Below are positions 22,549 through 34,592 of a stretch of DNA of 64,000 nt, piece after piece. The stretch lies in contig CM046452.1 in NCBI GenBank assembly GCA_025506515.1, positions 73,567,115-73,631,114 of the forward strand. The letters run 5' to 3'. Under the pieces are notes generated by a model, which saw only the letters and a program-made list of their open reading frames with translations, made no database searches and had not been told where the DNA came from. The first letter of the stretch is position 1. Every line of letters starts with the position of its first letter. The position numbers and the translations under genes were made by a program. The stretch is from Flaveria trinervia. Lineage: Eukaryota > Streptophyta > Magnoliopsida > Asterales > Asteraceae.

Positions 22549-23900
22549 GTAGTGGTGGTGGAAGGGAGTGTGGTAGTGATAGTGGGTGGTATGGTAGTAG
22601 TGGTTGTGGTGGTAGCTTTGGTAGATGTGGATGTGGTGGTGGTGGTTTTAGTGGTGGTAGTGGCAGTGGGAGTAGATGTAGTCAATGTGAATCTCTACCT
22701 CTACCCCTTTTTGCCATAGGGAGAGCCATTCTCTTCCTCCTTGAGCCTTTAGACACAGTGGCTCCCCCTTAGTTGATGGGTGGGCCTGGGGTGTAAGATG
22801 GATCAGTAGAAGCCTCCCTAGACTCACCCTGGCGTCCACCTACCGCCCTCATTCATCGTTCAGTGGCAACCACCTGCTGCCCACCATCCGAGCTAACGGT
22901 TCCTCATCATCCTCCTCATCCTCATCAGGACAGAAGTCTTGATGGAATCCAACTATATCTGCTTCTACGTGAGTGGATGGTGGAGGTGTAACATCTGTGG
23001 TGGTGGCCCTAGATTGGGTGGGACCAGTATCTCCACCATCACCACTATCATCATCATCCGAGTCATCGGATGGTAGAGCAATCTGCTCAACGTCCGAGTC
23101 ACTATCATCGTGGCGCCACTTCCTCCTCCCCGGCGCCACGTAGTCTTCTCGGGCCAAATGCCCAAACAACCGTCTTACAGGGGGTTTCACCTGCTTCCCC
23201 ATGTACACCTTCATCCTCCCAAGGGTGGTGCCATCCATGACCTCGAGAGAGACTGCATCATGACTCTCCTTAGGCAGTTTTGGAAGCTTCTCATCTATAA
23301 TTAGCTGTAAGAATCGAGGGTACATACAAAAGCTCTCTTTCCCTTTCGCCTCTAGGTTCTCGATCATGTATGCAAAGATCATATTGGAGAAGCTGAAGGG
23401 GTGGTTTAGTACCATTGTCACGTAGGCATTCTGGATTTGGTCAGAGAGGTCATCGAATCCACCCCTCCTCAATGCAATGCACTTGAGAATGACATGTGCT
23501 AAGTACTTAAGCTGGGGACACAGGTTGCTTTTGTTCAGCACCCCTGCATTGATGTCCCCAGAGTACTTCATCCTGAGAAAGCATCCCCGAATTGTCAAGG
23601 GGTGTAATCTGGTTGGGTGAGCAGCATCACACAGAGCCAGAACTCGTCGGAGGTCTGCTGCTGTGACCTCTATCTCATGACCAAAAATGTTGTGCATATG
23701 TAGTAAGGCTCAGTGGATCAGTTGACTGATGCACCTTCCCAGAAGGCCTGTTGTATAGATTGGTAGGGTTTGCATGGTGCAGATATAGCCCGGTAGATCC
23801 TAGATCTCCTCAGAAATGCAATGATGTCAGCAAAATTTGCAGCATTCCTGGTAGTGGCATCCAGATGAGCACAATTGTTGTGCTTGGTGTTAATGATCCA
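22549..23900 (-). pseudogene. Copia-2 extra ORF, N-terminal half
   Basis: The longest open stretch is 22849-23697 (MHNIFGHEIEVTAADLRRVL...). Upstream to about 23900 the frame continues as FADIIAFLRRSRIYRAIS, with one stop (TGA near 23725) and a frame change before MHNIF. The middle part (LKYLAHVILKCIALRRGGF, FSFSNMIFAYMIENLEAKG, FCMYPRFLQLIIDEKLPKL) is the block I associate with extra ORFs of Asteraceae Copia elements. The C-terminal side is acidic (DDSDDDDSGDGGDTG), then turns into a threonine-rich linker (TTTTKTTTTTSTSTKATT) cut by the solo LTR. The Copia-1 frame at 31755-32275 has the same layout. I cannot assign a function; Sirevirus envelope-like proteins are the nearest positional analogue. 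Confidence 0.6.
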
Positions 23901-24907
23901 CTTCTATTCCATGTTTCTGTAACACAAGACACATAAACATTAGATTTGTCCATAACAGAAACTATTGAATCTTAAACTGTCTTGAAATCAGTCTGGTTCA
24001 ATCGTGCGATTAAACCGTACGATTGATTTTAGTCGGGTGACTGAGTATGCGACTGACTTTAATCGGGCGACTGAGTATGCGATTAACTTCAGTCGAGCGA
24101 CTAAGCCTACATCTGAGTTCAATCGGACGACTGAGCTCATACGCCTAGTTCATTCGGCCGATTGTGTCATTCACCCAATTCAATCGTGCGATTGAAGTTC
24201 ATTCGGAGTGACGAGTCATATACTTCTATGTTCGACCCGTTAATCTGAATCTAGGTCAACACTGGAAACTAAGCGTTGTGGTTAGGTTCTTTAGACTCGC
24301 AGGGACTTTAATTGTCACATTAAGTCTTTCAATTTTACTAATTTGCACGTTTATGTGTTCTGTTCTTTGATTTTACCTTATTCCTTGATTTTAAACGGTT
24401 TAGGCCTGTTAGGGTTAGATTTCACAGTGCATTTTGTGCGAGATAGATCATTTATTACCTGCAGAAGATGTAACAACTCGTTAGTATCACAATGTGAAGG
24501 GAAATCGATTCTATCAGATTTTTGGTAGAGTTTCGCTACTATCGGGCGATTTTAGGGCGATTGAGGTGTGATGAACATATGCGACCGACTTTAGCCCTAT
24601 TTATACTGAGTATGACTTCAATCGGGCGACTGGGCCCAGTCACACTCTTCATTCGTGCAATTGGGGCTTAATCGTGCGATTGGCTCCGTCGGTCACCTTC
24701 AGTCGCCCGACTAGGTTTTAGTGGTGCGACTGACTCATTCGGTCACCTCCATTCGCGTGATTGGTTCATTCTGATGAACCAATCGTATGGCTTGACCCAT
24801 GCTGATGGTCCAATTGTACGACTGGTTCATACTTGTGGTTTAGTCATGCGATTGGGCTCATACGCATGGTCCAATCGTACGACTGGTCCATACTCATGAT
24901 CCAGTTG
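23901..24907. repeat. Copia-2 non-coding interior with palindromic word arrays
   Basis: Sequence between the extra ORF and the Copia-1 insertion. Two clusters of TCGNGCGA-type words lie at about 23995-24205 and 24545-24907. Perfect inverted repeats include CAATCGTGCGATTG (24181-24194) and AATCGTGCGATT (24000-24011 and 24670-24681), alongside TCGGGCGA and TCGTACGA variants. The middle (24205-24545) has no gene. The last five bases AGTTG precede the Copia-1 LTR. Confidence 0.7.
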
Positions 24908-25449
24908 TGAAAGGATCGGGATCTAGTTTGATCAATTAGGTTAAGATTTGCAGCAGAATAGAACAAGAATTAGACGAAATTTAAGCAAGAATAATATGAA
25001 TATTCAATCAAACAGTGATGATTATAGAGAGAGACAGTTTTCTACAAATAGAATATTTTCATTCACGCACAAGCTTCGGCTTCAATGAAATTAGGTCAAC
25101 ATTCCTTTTATAAAGGAATGTGACATCAGCTGATGTCACTTGATAGTGACAACTAACTAATTTATACAAACAACTAAAAGTAGACTAAACTACTAAAGAT
25201 GTCCACAACAACTGAGGACACCTTCACAAAAAGCTAAGTACGAGCTAACATTACAACTACTGAAGTTATAACATCTGAAGTGTAAGAACTTTAGATGTTT
25301 TACATAAAATAAAACTACTAATTACAAACTACTGAAAAGTAAACCATCACAACTACTGAAAAGAACTACTTCAGCTGTTGTGACAACTTCTGAGAACTTG
25401 GTCTTCAGACTTTGTCTTCAGCAGTTGTCTTCAGACTTTGTCTTCAGAC

Positions 25450-28400
25450 TAGAGGTGGCCAAAAAAACGGGTTCGGCTAAAAAAACCGGAACTGGTTTGA
25501 GGCCCAAACCGGTTTGGCCCAAACCGGTTTCAAAACGGGCCCGAACCGCCAGTTCTTAATCGGTTTCCCCTTTCCAATCGTCAAACCGGTTCCAAACCGA
25601 TTTTCAAACGGTCCTTCAAACCGGTTTTAAAACCGGTTTTCAAACCGGTTACCGTTACCCAACGGCTATATAGCCGTTTTTTCCGATTTTTGACCGTTTT
25701 TTGATGTTTTTACAATTATACCCCACTAGGTTACTATATATATGTATTTGATGTTTTGGTTGAATCACAACAATTATAACACCTCTACTCTCAAAAATCT
25801 CAAAAACGCTCTCAAAAACGCTCTCCACAAATACTTTCGTTTAAAACGCTCTCACAAAAATCTCTGAAATGGCTTCAACAAGTGCTCAATCATCCGTTGG
25901 TTGTGAAGCGTCTTCAAGCAACGTGGTGATAGCAATCCTTCCTACGAATAGGAACCCCGAAGTATGGTGCAATTATGATTTTTGTCAAATGGCTAGCGGT
26001 CCAAACAAGGCTCGGTGCAAGTTTTGTCATAAGTTTTTCAAAAAAGATGCAAACACAATGTTGAAAAATCATATTGCAAATAAATATTGTAAAGCGTTAA
26101 AAGGTGAACCTTCTCAAGGTCAAGCTTCGATGACACAAACGAAGGAAACTTTGGGCTTATAACGTTGATGCGGTTCGGGAGCAAATGGCACAATTTGTAA
26201 TTCAGGAAAGCTTGTCATTCAAACATTTCGACAACGAACGTTTGACTCGACTCATTCAACGAACTCTCCAAACACGTTACACCAATTTAAGTCGTGCTAC
26301 TCTTCGAAGAGATTGTTTAAAAATGTGGAAAAAATCTAAAAATGAATTAATATCTTATTTGAAAATTTACAAACCGGTGTTAACTTAACTAGTGATGTTT
26401 GGTCGACACCTCACGGTTCACCGGACTCGTACATTTGTGTCACCGCCCATTGGTTTGAACCCGATCCGTGGCAAATGATGAAACGTACGATTGCGTTTGA
26501 ATTGTTTGATTATCCTCACACCGGCCAAAACATTTTTTATCTTATGATAAAGTTATTCAAACGTATAAATTAGAAAACAAATATTTTTCTATATCTTTTG
26601 ATAATGCGTCAAACAACACTCTTGCGATAGATCATTTGAAATTAAAATATAAACCAATATGTGAGGGTGTGTTTTTCATAGTCGATGTGTTGTGCACATC
26701 ATAAACTTAGCCGTTCAAGACGGTTTAAAAACGATTGAAACAGTTAAAGATTGTTTTAAAAGAATGTTACGTGATATTTTTAGTAACAACCAAAGATATA
26801 CTAAATATCGCAAGTTTTGCAAAGACACAAATACTAAATGTTTAGGTCCGAATTGGGACGTACCAACACGATGGAATTCCACATGTAACATGTTTGAAAA
26901 GGCTATTGAACAAAAAGAAAGTTTAATAGCCTTTCATAATAGTTTGGTAAGTCGGGGAAAGACAATTCTTACCATCCATCGGGTTGGGCCATCATCGAAG
27001 AAGTAACAAAAATGCTTCAAGTTTTTAAAAATGCAACTACATGTCTTTCTGGAGTTTATTACCCAACGAGTCCATTGGTACTACACCAAACTTATTTAAT
27101 GACTTCAAAATTAAATGAATTGTGTGTAGGGGTAGACCTTATTCCGATATGATACCCCGATGAAAGAAAAACTTAAAAATTATTTTGAAGAAATGCCTCC
27201 CGTTATTACATGTGCCGCTGCTTTAAACCCTTGTTTAAATTTGTCGGGGGTTGAAACTTTACTTGATAAAATTACTATTAATTTGGATTTAGAAGTTGGT
27301 AAACCAATGTATAGTAAAACTTTAAAAGCTACTTTCAACAAACAATTACAACAAATGTATGATGTTTATTTATTAAAATACGGGGAAACATCACAAATCC
27401 ATGATGCTTTAAGGCATGCGGCAAATGCCGAATGTTTGAATGATCCAATGTTTGATTTATATAATACTTTAAAGAATGAATGTAATAAACGTCAACGTGG
27501 TAACACTCCGAGTAGTGAACTCGGGAGGTATGGTCTTACAAACTTTTTATCGACCATGACTCTACATGAATTTAAAAATTTTGACTTGTTGGCTTGGTGG
27601 AAAGGTAAGGAAGATCAATTTCCCATCCTATCCACCATGGCCCGAGATTTACTAACCGTCCAAGCTTCTACGGTAGCTTCGGAATCTGCTTTTTTGTTAG
27701 CGGCAGGATTATATCAATAAGACGAACTCGACTCACTCCACAAGCAGTTGAAATGTCAATTTGCTTGAAAGATTATTTGGATGCCGCGGAAAGAGTACAA
27801 GACAAACGATCGCTTGAAGGAGAACTGGAATACGAATCAGAATTATACGAGGACGAGGTAAAGAGCGGATTGACACCGGGAATGACTGATGATGAAGCGG
27901 CATATGATGACTACCTTCGTAATAGTTCCGGTTCTGGTGGCGAGGAATAAACGTACAAGTATAATACGAACGAAGAAACGACTATGTTAAATGTTTAGTT
28001 TTAAATGTTTAAATTATTTAAATGTTATATATTGTTAAAATGTTTAAATTGTTTATAAATGATATAAATTGTGTATAAATGTTATTAATTGTTAAAATGC
28101 TTAAATTGTTTATAAATGTTAATAAATTGTATATATATATGTTTATAAATGTTATAAATTGTTTAAATGTTTAAATCGTTTAAATGTTTAAATGTTTAAA
28201 TGTTTTAAATATTTATAAATGTTATAAATTGTTTAAATAATATAAATTGTTTTATATATGTTATAAGATGTTATAAATTATTTAAATTATATAAATTGTT
28301 TTAAATTATATAAATTATATAAAATGTTATAAATATTTATGTTTTAATTAAAAGTTTAAAATTTTGTTGAATATAACAAACAAAAAAAACCCGGTTTGGG

Positions 28401-28577
28401 CCCGAACCGGTTCCAAACCACCCAAACCGGTTTGATAGGTTTGCGTTTTAAGCTTTTGAAACCGGTTTGAACCCGAACCGGTTTGGGGCCAAACCGGTTT
28501 TGACCGAGTTTGACCAAACCGGTTTCGGTTTGGGACCCGAACCGGTTTGGGCCCCCAAACCGGTTTGTACACCTCTA
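25450..28577 (+). mobile_element. hAT transposon inserted in Copia-1 LTR
   Basis: 3,128 bp with terminal inverted repeats TAGAGGTGGCCAAA (left) and TAGAGGTGTACAAA (right, other strand), flanked by the perfect 8-bp duplication CTTCAGAC (25442-25449, 28578-28585). An 8-bp TSD and a BED-finger transposase are hAT hallmarks. Both subterminal zones (25470-25700 and 28390-28570) are crowded with AACCGGTTT words, probably transposase-binding sites. The 3' non-coding part (27960-28380) is an AT-rich array of TTTAAATGTT/TTATAAATTG words. The transposase is broken, so the copy is not autonomous. Confidence 0.95.
25869..27950 (+). pseudogene. hAT transposase, broken
   Basis: Pieces in order: start MASTSAQSSVGCEASSS with a BED zinc finger (CKFCHKFFKKDANTMLKNH...KYC, about residues 52-75); 26185-26388 (MAQFVIQESLSFKHFDNERL); a central block seen in two other frames up to 26690; 26692-27006 (HIINLAVQDGLKTIETVK, WDVPTRWNST); 27160-27720 with the C-terminal hAT dimerisation motifs (LLAWWKGKEDQFPILSTMA, TVASESAF); and 27753-27950, an acidic tail. 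At least five frameshifts or stops separate them, the last at about 27700 right after ASESAF. The family resembles BED-type RICESLEEPER/DAYSLEEPER relatives, but the breaks, TSD and TIRs argue for a dead transposon rather than a domesticated gene. Confidence 0.9.
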
Positions 28578-28768
28578 CTTCAGACTTTGTCTTCAGCTGT
28601 TGTCTTCAAACTTTGTCTTCAGCTGTTGTCTTCAGACTGTCTTCAGCTATTGTCTTTAGACTTTGTCTTCAGCTGTTGTCTTCAGCTGTTGTAGTCCACT
28701 TCAGTTGTTATGATGTCTGTGGGACAAAGGTTTTTCTGATCTGGCTCATTGATTTTTTTGGTCCAACA

Positions 28769-28778
28769 AACTCCCCCT
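28769..28778 (-). other. Copia-1 polypurine tract
   Basis: Plus AACTCCCCCT directly beside the LTR end; AGGGGGAGTT on the element strand. Confidence 0.85.
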
Positions 28779-28989
28779 AAACCAATGCAGCCAAAACCTT
28801 TAAGATTATTGAAGTCCCACTTATTGGCAAAAACAAACAGGATCAGCTCAAAAACCACCAAATTAAGCTCAGGCCAGGGAAGAGGTTTCAGAAAGTTTGA
28901 TTGGCAAAGGATGAATGGGAACTCTGTCTTGGGGAATTGGACACAGATCTGTTACCCCATCCATGAGACCTACTTCCCAATGATGAGTC

Positions 28990-31900
28990 TGTAAGACTCT
29001 CTAACATGGCCTCAAGGCATACAACTTGTTCTTCCATTGTGAGTTCTTCAGCTTCACTTTCAAAGAAGAACTCAGGCCCATAGTACTCTGATAAGTATTA
29101 ACATTCTTTCCATTCTTTAGCTCCACAGTAGTTATTTCTCTGTATGCAAACTTATCAGGATGAGTACCTTCAAGTAACAACCGGAGCTCATTTCTTCTTA
29201 TTTCTTCAAGCTTCTTGTAGATCAACCCCTTCTTCACCATTTTGTTTTCTAGTAAAGTTTGTGGAGTCATCTTAGACTTGTAAGCTCTCTTGAAGTCTTC
29301 AAGGATTTCCCAGGGTAACACTACAATGGCCAGCATTATCACAGCATCTACAATCTTCATTATCACAGCATCTACAATCTTCTTTACTTGGCCATTGTAT
29401 CGACTTGGAATATTCTTTTTATGAATTTTGTCACTTACTCTGGGGTCAGGCCAAATTCTCACTCTCTCTTTCTGATATTGAAATGTGAATCTGAGAGCAT
29501 ACAACTCTGAGCATGTTTCTTCATAGCTTGTATGGATGAAGACTTAGGAAACTCTTTATCAACCATCCTTAACAGCTGCTCATCATGTTGTTTGTGCCAT
29601 TCTTCTTCTTCAAGTTTGACTTTTACCATTTGCCTTGGATGTCAGGTGTGATTGCTGTTGGTGACTCCTGGGCTCAGACATCTTTGTTTTAAGAACATCA
29701 GAGATTGGCAGACTATCATCCTTATCATCTTCTCTTCTTCTTCCATCCTCAACACCATTCTCTTCCTCTTGGGTGCATCATTGGTAGTGGTTTGAATAGG
29801 TTTCTTGGGTAAAGGAGTTGGTTTTGAGGGTTGTGAAGTTGGTTGTTTTGGTGTGGAGATTATACAGGCTGCTCTAGCATCTTGGTTTGAGTGAGGCTTT
29901 GGATAACTTTGCCATATCAGACCTTTTCCCAGCACCAGCTTCATCAAGAGCTTCTATGATCAATCCTTGTTGAATACTTCAGAAGAACAGATTCTGGTGG
30001 TTATCTCCAAAATAATGTCTCTGGACCATGACTTCACTTCAATGATTGATCTTCCCAAATGCTTTGATATGAATCTTATCATAGCTTCCAGCCTTTCCCT
30101 TTCTTTCTCACTACAACTTGCCTATCTATGCTCAATCTCTTGAATCTCTAGCCTTCTAATTTCAGAGTCAAGTTTGGTTGTGTCAAAACCTTATCTGAAG
30201 AGTTGATCAATGATCTTATCCATAGATCTGCTATGTTGCTCATCAGCTTCTTTGATGAGTTCTTCTAACTTTTTCTCATCTTCAGTCTGTTCAGCACTCT
30301 TCTTTTCTTGTATGTGATCATCTCCTTTTCTTTCTTCTCTTTTTCTTCTTCCTCTTCAACTCTCTTTCTTTTGTCTGCTTTCACTGACTTAGACTCCCCT
30401 TTTTGGTTGCATTGGGTTCAGGGGTTTGAATGTCAGAAATTGTCTTAGAAACAACATCATCAACTAAGGTTTGAAAATTTGAGGAAAGCCTCTCATCAAT
30501 GGCTTGATGCATAATGTTAGTGATGATGAAAGTGATGAGAGGTAAGGAGGATTGAAAGGCAGCAACCATTTGCTCAGAGGGGTTCTGTCCCTGAGAAATG
30601 GTGCCTGGATCAAAGGCTGGTGGCAGTTGGGAGTGGCTCAGTGTATGGGAGACCTTCAGAAGAAGCTGCCATCTGTGGGTGAATTTAGGAAGATGGACTT
30701 GATTCTTGTGACAACAATTTGGCAAGCAGTTCTTGTAGTCTGCATACCTCAGCCTCAAGAATGGTGGTGTGGGCTAGAACATCAAAGAAAAAGCCCAGGT
30801 CATCATCAGTCTTTGCTGAATCATCTGACCTCCTGATTAAATCAGGATGAACGTGTGCTGAGTGTAGATTAGTATTCACATGTGCCCCTATTTCTTGGAA
30901 CTGGGGACTTCCTGCCTCAGGATTATGTCCTTCATTGTCAGTTGCCTCTAGTGAGGTCTTAGAGATGATACCACCTTCATCCTGTTCATGTGCTGAAACA
31001 GGAGAAGAGGCAGCCTCACTAGATGTTCGAATCTCCTCCTCACACAGGAAGATTGAACTCTGTAATCCCCGTGCTGTGGGTTATCAGCCACATTATAATC
31101 CTCTCCCTCAAATGTTGAGGTTTCCCAGTGGTAATAGGTTTCTGGGGAGGGGTAGAGGAATGTAGTTGAGTCAACACTTATGCAATAACCACAGTTGGCT
31201 TGTAGGGGTGGCTTCAATGGGAGATAAGTGTGAAAAAGATTGCACCTGGGTGAATGGTGCTCTTCAATGGCAATCTTCTCAAGTGAGAGAGATTCCAGTA
31301 ATGTGGTTTCCCATTTTTGGTTGCCAGGATCCTGTTGAGAGGATACCTGAGCGGTTTCAGCTGGTAGAGTCTTGGAAACTACAGGGGGATTACTACCAGT
31401 AGTTTCATCCTGCCTTGTGTTACAGGGGCATCATCAGGGGACTCAACTCCTGAGTAGCCTTTTTGGTTTGTTTGGATTGTGATTTGGAAGGGACTTTAGA
31501 TCTGGAGGATGAGGCTGTGGGTCCCTCTGCTTGGGTTTTAGCAGTTTGGCAGCCTCTTTGAGTGTGGGTCAGAGTTGTGCCTGGAGTATACCTCAGGCAA
31601 AACTACCACAACAGGGACTCCAAGGCCAACATGGCCATCAGATTTTAATTGATGATGATTATGGCCATAAGAAACCTTGGATATAATATCCATCTGTTAG
31701 CCACATGTTTCATTGCCAGATCTTTTAGTTCCAAATATATAACTTCAGAAAAATTTAAGCTTTGGCGTTCAAGGATAGAATACAATACCTGCTGCCACCT
31801 GGATGACATTTGATCCCATGAAGAGGATTTTGGGCAAGGCAGACATTGATCATATGAAAGATTAGGCATTCAGCATCATGGAAGTGCTTCTTCAAAATGG

Positions 31901-32275
31901 TTGTAGCACTTAGGTCGCCCTCATACCCATGGTTGATGAATGATAGATCAGTGGTGCCCTTCGGGTATTCGGTGACAAAGGTGGCATCATTCAGATCTAG
32001 GGTTTGGCAAATGATAGCAGGAGTGATGACCACCTTCTTCTGGTTTACAAACGACTGGAGAGTGATCGCGACATCATTCTCACCAGTATGGACAGTGACA
32101 TTTGTCCAGAATTGGCGAAGGGTATCGAGATAGATGGTTGGATTCAGAAGAAAAGCAGTTTGATACGGGGAATCAACCATCAGATCAATGGCAGCATCAA
32201 ACTTAGTCCAAAAGGCCGATTTTGTGAAGTAGGCAACACATAGTTGTGTCGTGGTTTGATTTGCATGGTCGCCAT
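28990..32275 (-). pseudogene. Copia-1 extra ORF (envelope-like position)
   Basis: Frame pieces from right to left: about 32275-31755 (SAFWTKFDAAIDLMVDSPYQ, PTIYLDTLRQFWTNVTVHTG, then CLIFHMINVCLAQNPLHG), 30758-30381 (PPAFDPGTISQGQNPSEQMV), a lysine/glutamate-rich, probably helical stretch around 30380-30060, 29947-29642, and 29504-29001 (FQYQKERVRIWPDPRVSDKI; EILEDFKRAYKSKMTPQTL). Many frameshifts and stops separate them. A 24-base unit (starting ATTATCACAGCATC) is duplicated at 29335-29382, adding eight residues in frame. The layout (globular N-part, low-complexity linker, charged helix, C-part) parallels the extra ORF of Copia-2. The function is unknown; position after pol is as in Sirevirus envelope-like ORFs. 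Confidence 0.6.
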
Positions 32276-32864
32276 TAATGGAAGATGAAAGTTCTGAAAC
32301 GGCTTATGAAAAGTTTGAAGTTAGGTTTAGGTATTTATAGGTTATGAAACGGCTGAAAGAAAACAACTGAAAGTTTTGGTGTTAGTCATCAGTTGTTAGA
32401 AAACGACTGAAGACATGGTTTTAACTTTCAGATGTTGTAAACAACTGAAGACTTGGTGTTAGTCATCAGTAGTTTGAAACTACTGAAGACTTGGTTTTGG
32501 CTTCAGTTGTTTTGAAATGAAACAATAGTTGTTTGAAACAATTGAAGAGTAAAATTTCTCATCAGTTGTTGTCATCAATTCATATATCTCAGTTGTTTCA
32601 TTGACCTTAACACTTACTCAGCAAACTATCTGATTTTCAGATGTTTCATTGGTCATCAGTACTTATTTGTTAGAACAGACATCAGTAGTTGTAACCACAT
32701 CAGTACTTTTCAACAAATAAAGTACTTCAGTACTTTTAAGTAATTTAGTCTTCAGTAGTTACGAAAACTGCTAAAGATAAAATAACTTATCAGTACTTAT
32801 TTTTGACAGCTGTATACTAATGCTCATCAGTACTTGTGAACTGAGATCATCAGTAGCTGTCAAA
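32276..32864. repeat. Copia-1 spacer with iterated CAACTGAAG words
   Basis: Non-coding spacer between RNase H and the extra ORF. It contains about twenty variants of AACAACTGAAGAC / AAACTACTGAAGAC and their reverse form CTTCAGTTGTT / CATCAGTAGTT, spaced about 15-30 bp. The same words fill the Copia-1 LTR and the gag linker near 36770-37030. No gene was seen. Confidence 0.75.
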
Positions 32865-34592
32865 TCATTCTAGCTGCAGCATACCAAGCCTTAGCACTAG
32901 ATTTTGGAAAGTTGCACTGTCCAAAGGCCTAGTAAATATATCTGCAAGCTCATCAGCACTAGGAACAAACTTTGGATCAATCAGACCTTTTTCATAACAA
33001 TCCCTGATAAAATGATGTCTGATCTCAATATGTTTGGTCCTAGAATGCTGGACAGAATTCTTAACAATACAAAGAGCTGAAGCACTGTCCATCAGTAAAG
33101 GAGTCTTAGTCTCTGTAATGTCATAATCCAGTAATTGATTCTTAAGCCAGAGTACCTGAGATGTACAACTTGCAGCAGCAATGTACTCTGCTTCAGCAGT
33201 GGATGTAGCAACTGAAGTTTGTTTCTTACTCTTCCAAGAAACTAAACAATTGCCTAGAAATTGGCATCCACCAGAGGTTGATTTTCTTGTTAATTTACAC
33301 CTTGCATAGTCACTATCAGAGAAAGCAACTAATTTGCAAGAGTGCCTAATGGAATACCAAAGTCCTAGAGATTGAGTTTCTTGCAAGTATCTAAAGATCC
33401 TTTTGACTGCAATCATATGGGATACTTTAGGTGCAGCCTGAAATCTAGCACAGACACAAGTTGCAAACATAATGTCTGGTCTAGAAGTGTAAGGTATATC
33501 AAGGAACCAATCATACACCTGTAAAGAGTTTCATCAACTGCTTTACCTTTTTGATCAGCATCCAGTTGTGTGGTGCTACACATGGGAGTAGAACAAGGCT
33601 TACAATTTTGTAAATCAAACTTTTTCAACAGATCCTTTGTATATTTTGACTGATGAATGAAAGTTCCATCAGTCATTATTTGATTTGCAAACCCAGAAAG
33701 AACTGTAATTCTCCCATGGCACTCATTTCAAACTTTTGTTGCATCAACTTAGTAAAGGCATCACACAACTGTGTATCAGAGGATGCAAAAATAATATCAT
33801 CTACATAAATTTAAACAAGGAGCTTATGCATGCCTACTTTCTTAATGAACAAAGTTTTATCTATGGAGCCTCTAATGAAATTGTTTTGAAGAAGAAAGTT
33901 AGACAGTGTTTCATACCAGGCTCTGGGAGCTTGTTTTAACCCATAAAGAGCCTTATCAAGCTTATACACCCAATCTGGATGTTTATGATCTTCAAAACCT
34001 GGTGGTTGACACACATAAACTTCTTCTTTTATTTTACCATATAAGAATGCACTTTTGACATCCATTTGAAAACCTTTAAGATTATGGAAAGCAGCATAAG
34101 CTAAGAACAATCTGATTGCCTCCAGTCTGGCTACAGGGGCAAAGGTTTCATCATAATCAATACATTCTTCTTGTGAAAACCCTGTACAACCAGTCTGGCC
34201 TTGTTTTTGACAATTTGACATTTTGCATCAGTTTTATTCCTAAACACCCATTTAGTGCCTATTGCACACTTACCTTGGGGTAGAGGAACCAGTTCCCACA
34301 CTTGCTGCTTTTGAAACTGAAGAAGCTCAAGTTGCATGGCTTCAACCCATTCATTGTCTCTTAATGCAATATGATAGTTCTTTGGCTCTTGCTGACTGAT
34401 GAAGAGAGTATAAAAGCAGAAATTGGACAATTGACGTCTAGTTGAAACACCAGCATTGATGTCACCAATGATTTGAGACATGGGGTGATTCTTCAGTTCT
34501 TGGTACTCAATAAGATCTGTGCAAGTGTTTGTAGGAGATTCAGCAGCAACAGATGTTGATCCAGACTCTTGAAACCTAGAATGAGATGGCAA
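32865..34592 (-). pseudogene. Copia-1 reverse transcriptase and RNase H
   Basis: Reverse transcriptase blocks: EWVEAMQLELLQFQKQQVWE with GTKWVFRNK (34592-34131), DETFAPVARLEAIRLFLAYA, FQMDVKSAFLYGKIKEEVYV, YKLDKALYGLKQAPRAWYE (34221-33811). The catalytic box YVDDIIF is present at about 33800, but a TAA stands two codons before it. RNase H follows: SDSDYARCKLTRKSTSGGCQ, TSTAEAEYIAAASCTSQVLW and LADIFTRPL, with its acidic residues (33518-32865). At least four frameshifts separate the pieces (near 34590, 34200, 33680 and 33510). In life this polyprotein part copies the element RNA into DNA. It is dead in this copy. Confidence 0.92.

Larger units (their letters stand above)
24908..28768 (-). repeat. 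Copia-1 3' LTR, split by hAT
   Basis: Starts TGAAAGGATCGGGATCTAG and ends GGTCCAACA next to the polypurine tract. Without the hAT and one copy of its TSD the LTR is about 725 bp. It is rich in CTTCAG and CAACTACTGAAG words at 25195-25449 and 28578-28710. Its first ~275 bp match 39354-39629. Confidence 0.9.

Noticed and set aside
22519..22719. Valine-rich plus-strand protein
   Set aside because: Opposite strand of the threonine-rich linker of the Copia-2 extra ORF.
17757..24907. Regularly recurring short repeats resembling a CRISPR array
   Set aside because: Spacing is irregular, words vary, and they lie in LTRs and non-coding parts of plant retrotransposons; no cas genes and a plant genome.
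25869..27950. Domesticated BED/hAT host gene (DAYSLEEPER-like)
   Set aside because: At least five frame breaks, plus intact TIRs and TSD, show a dead transposon.
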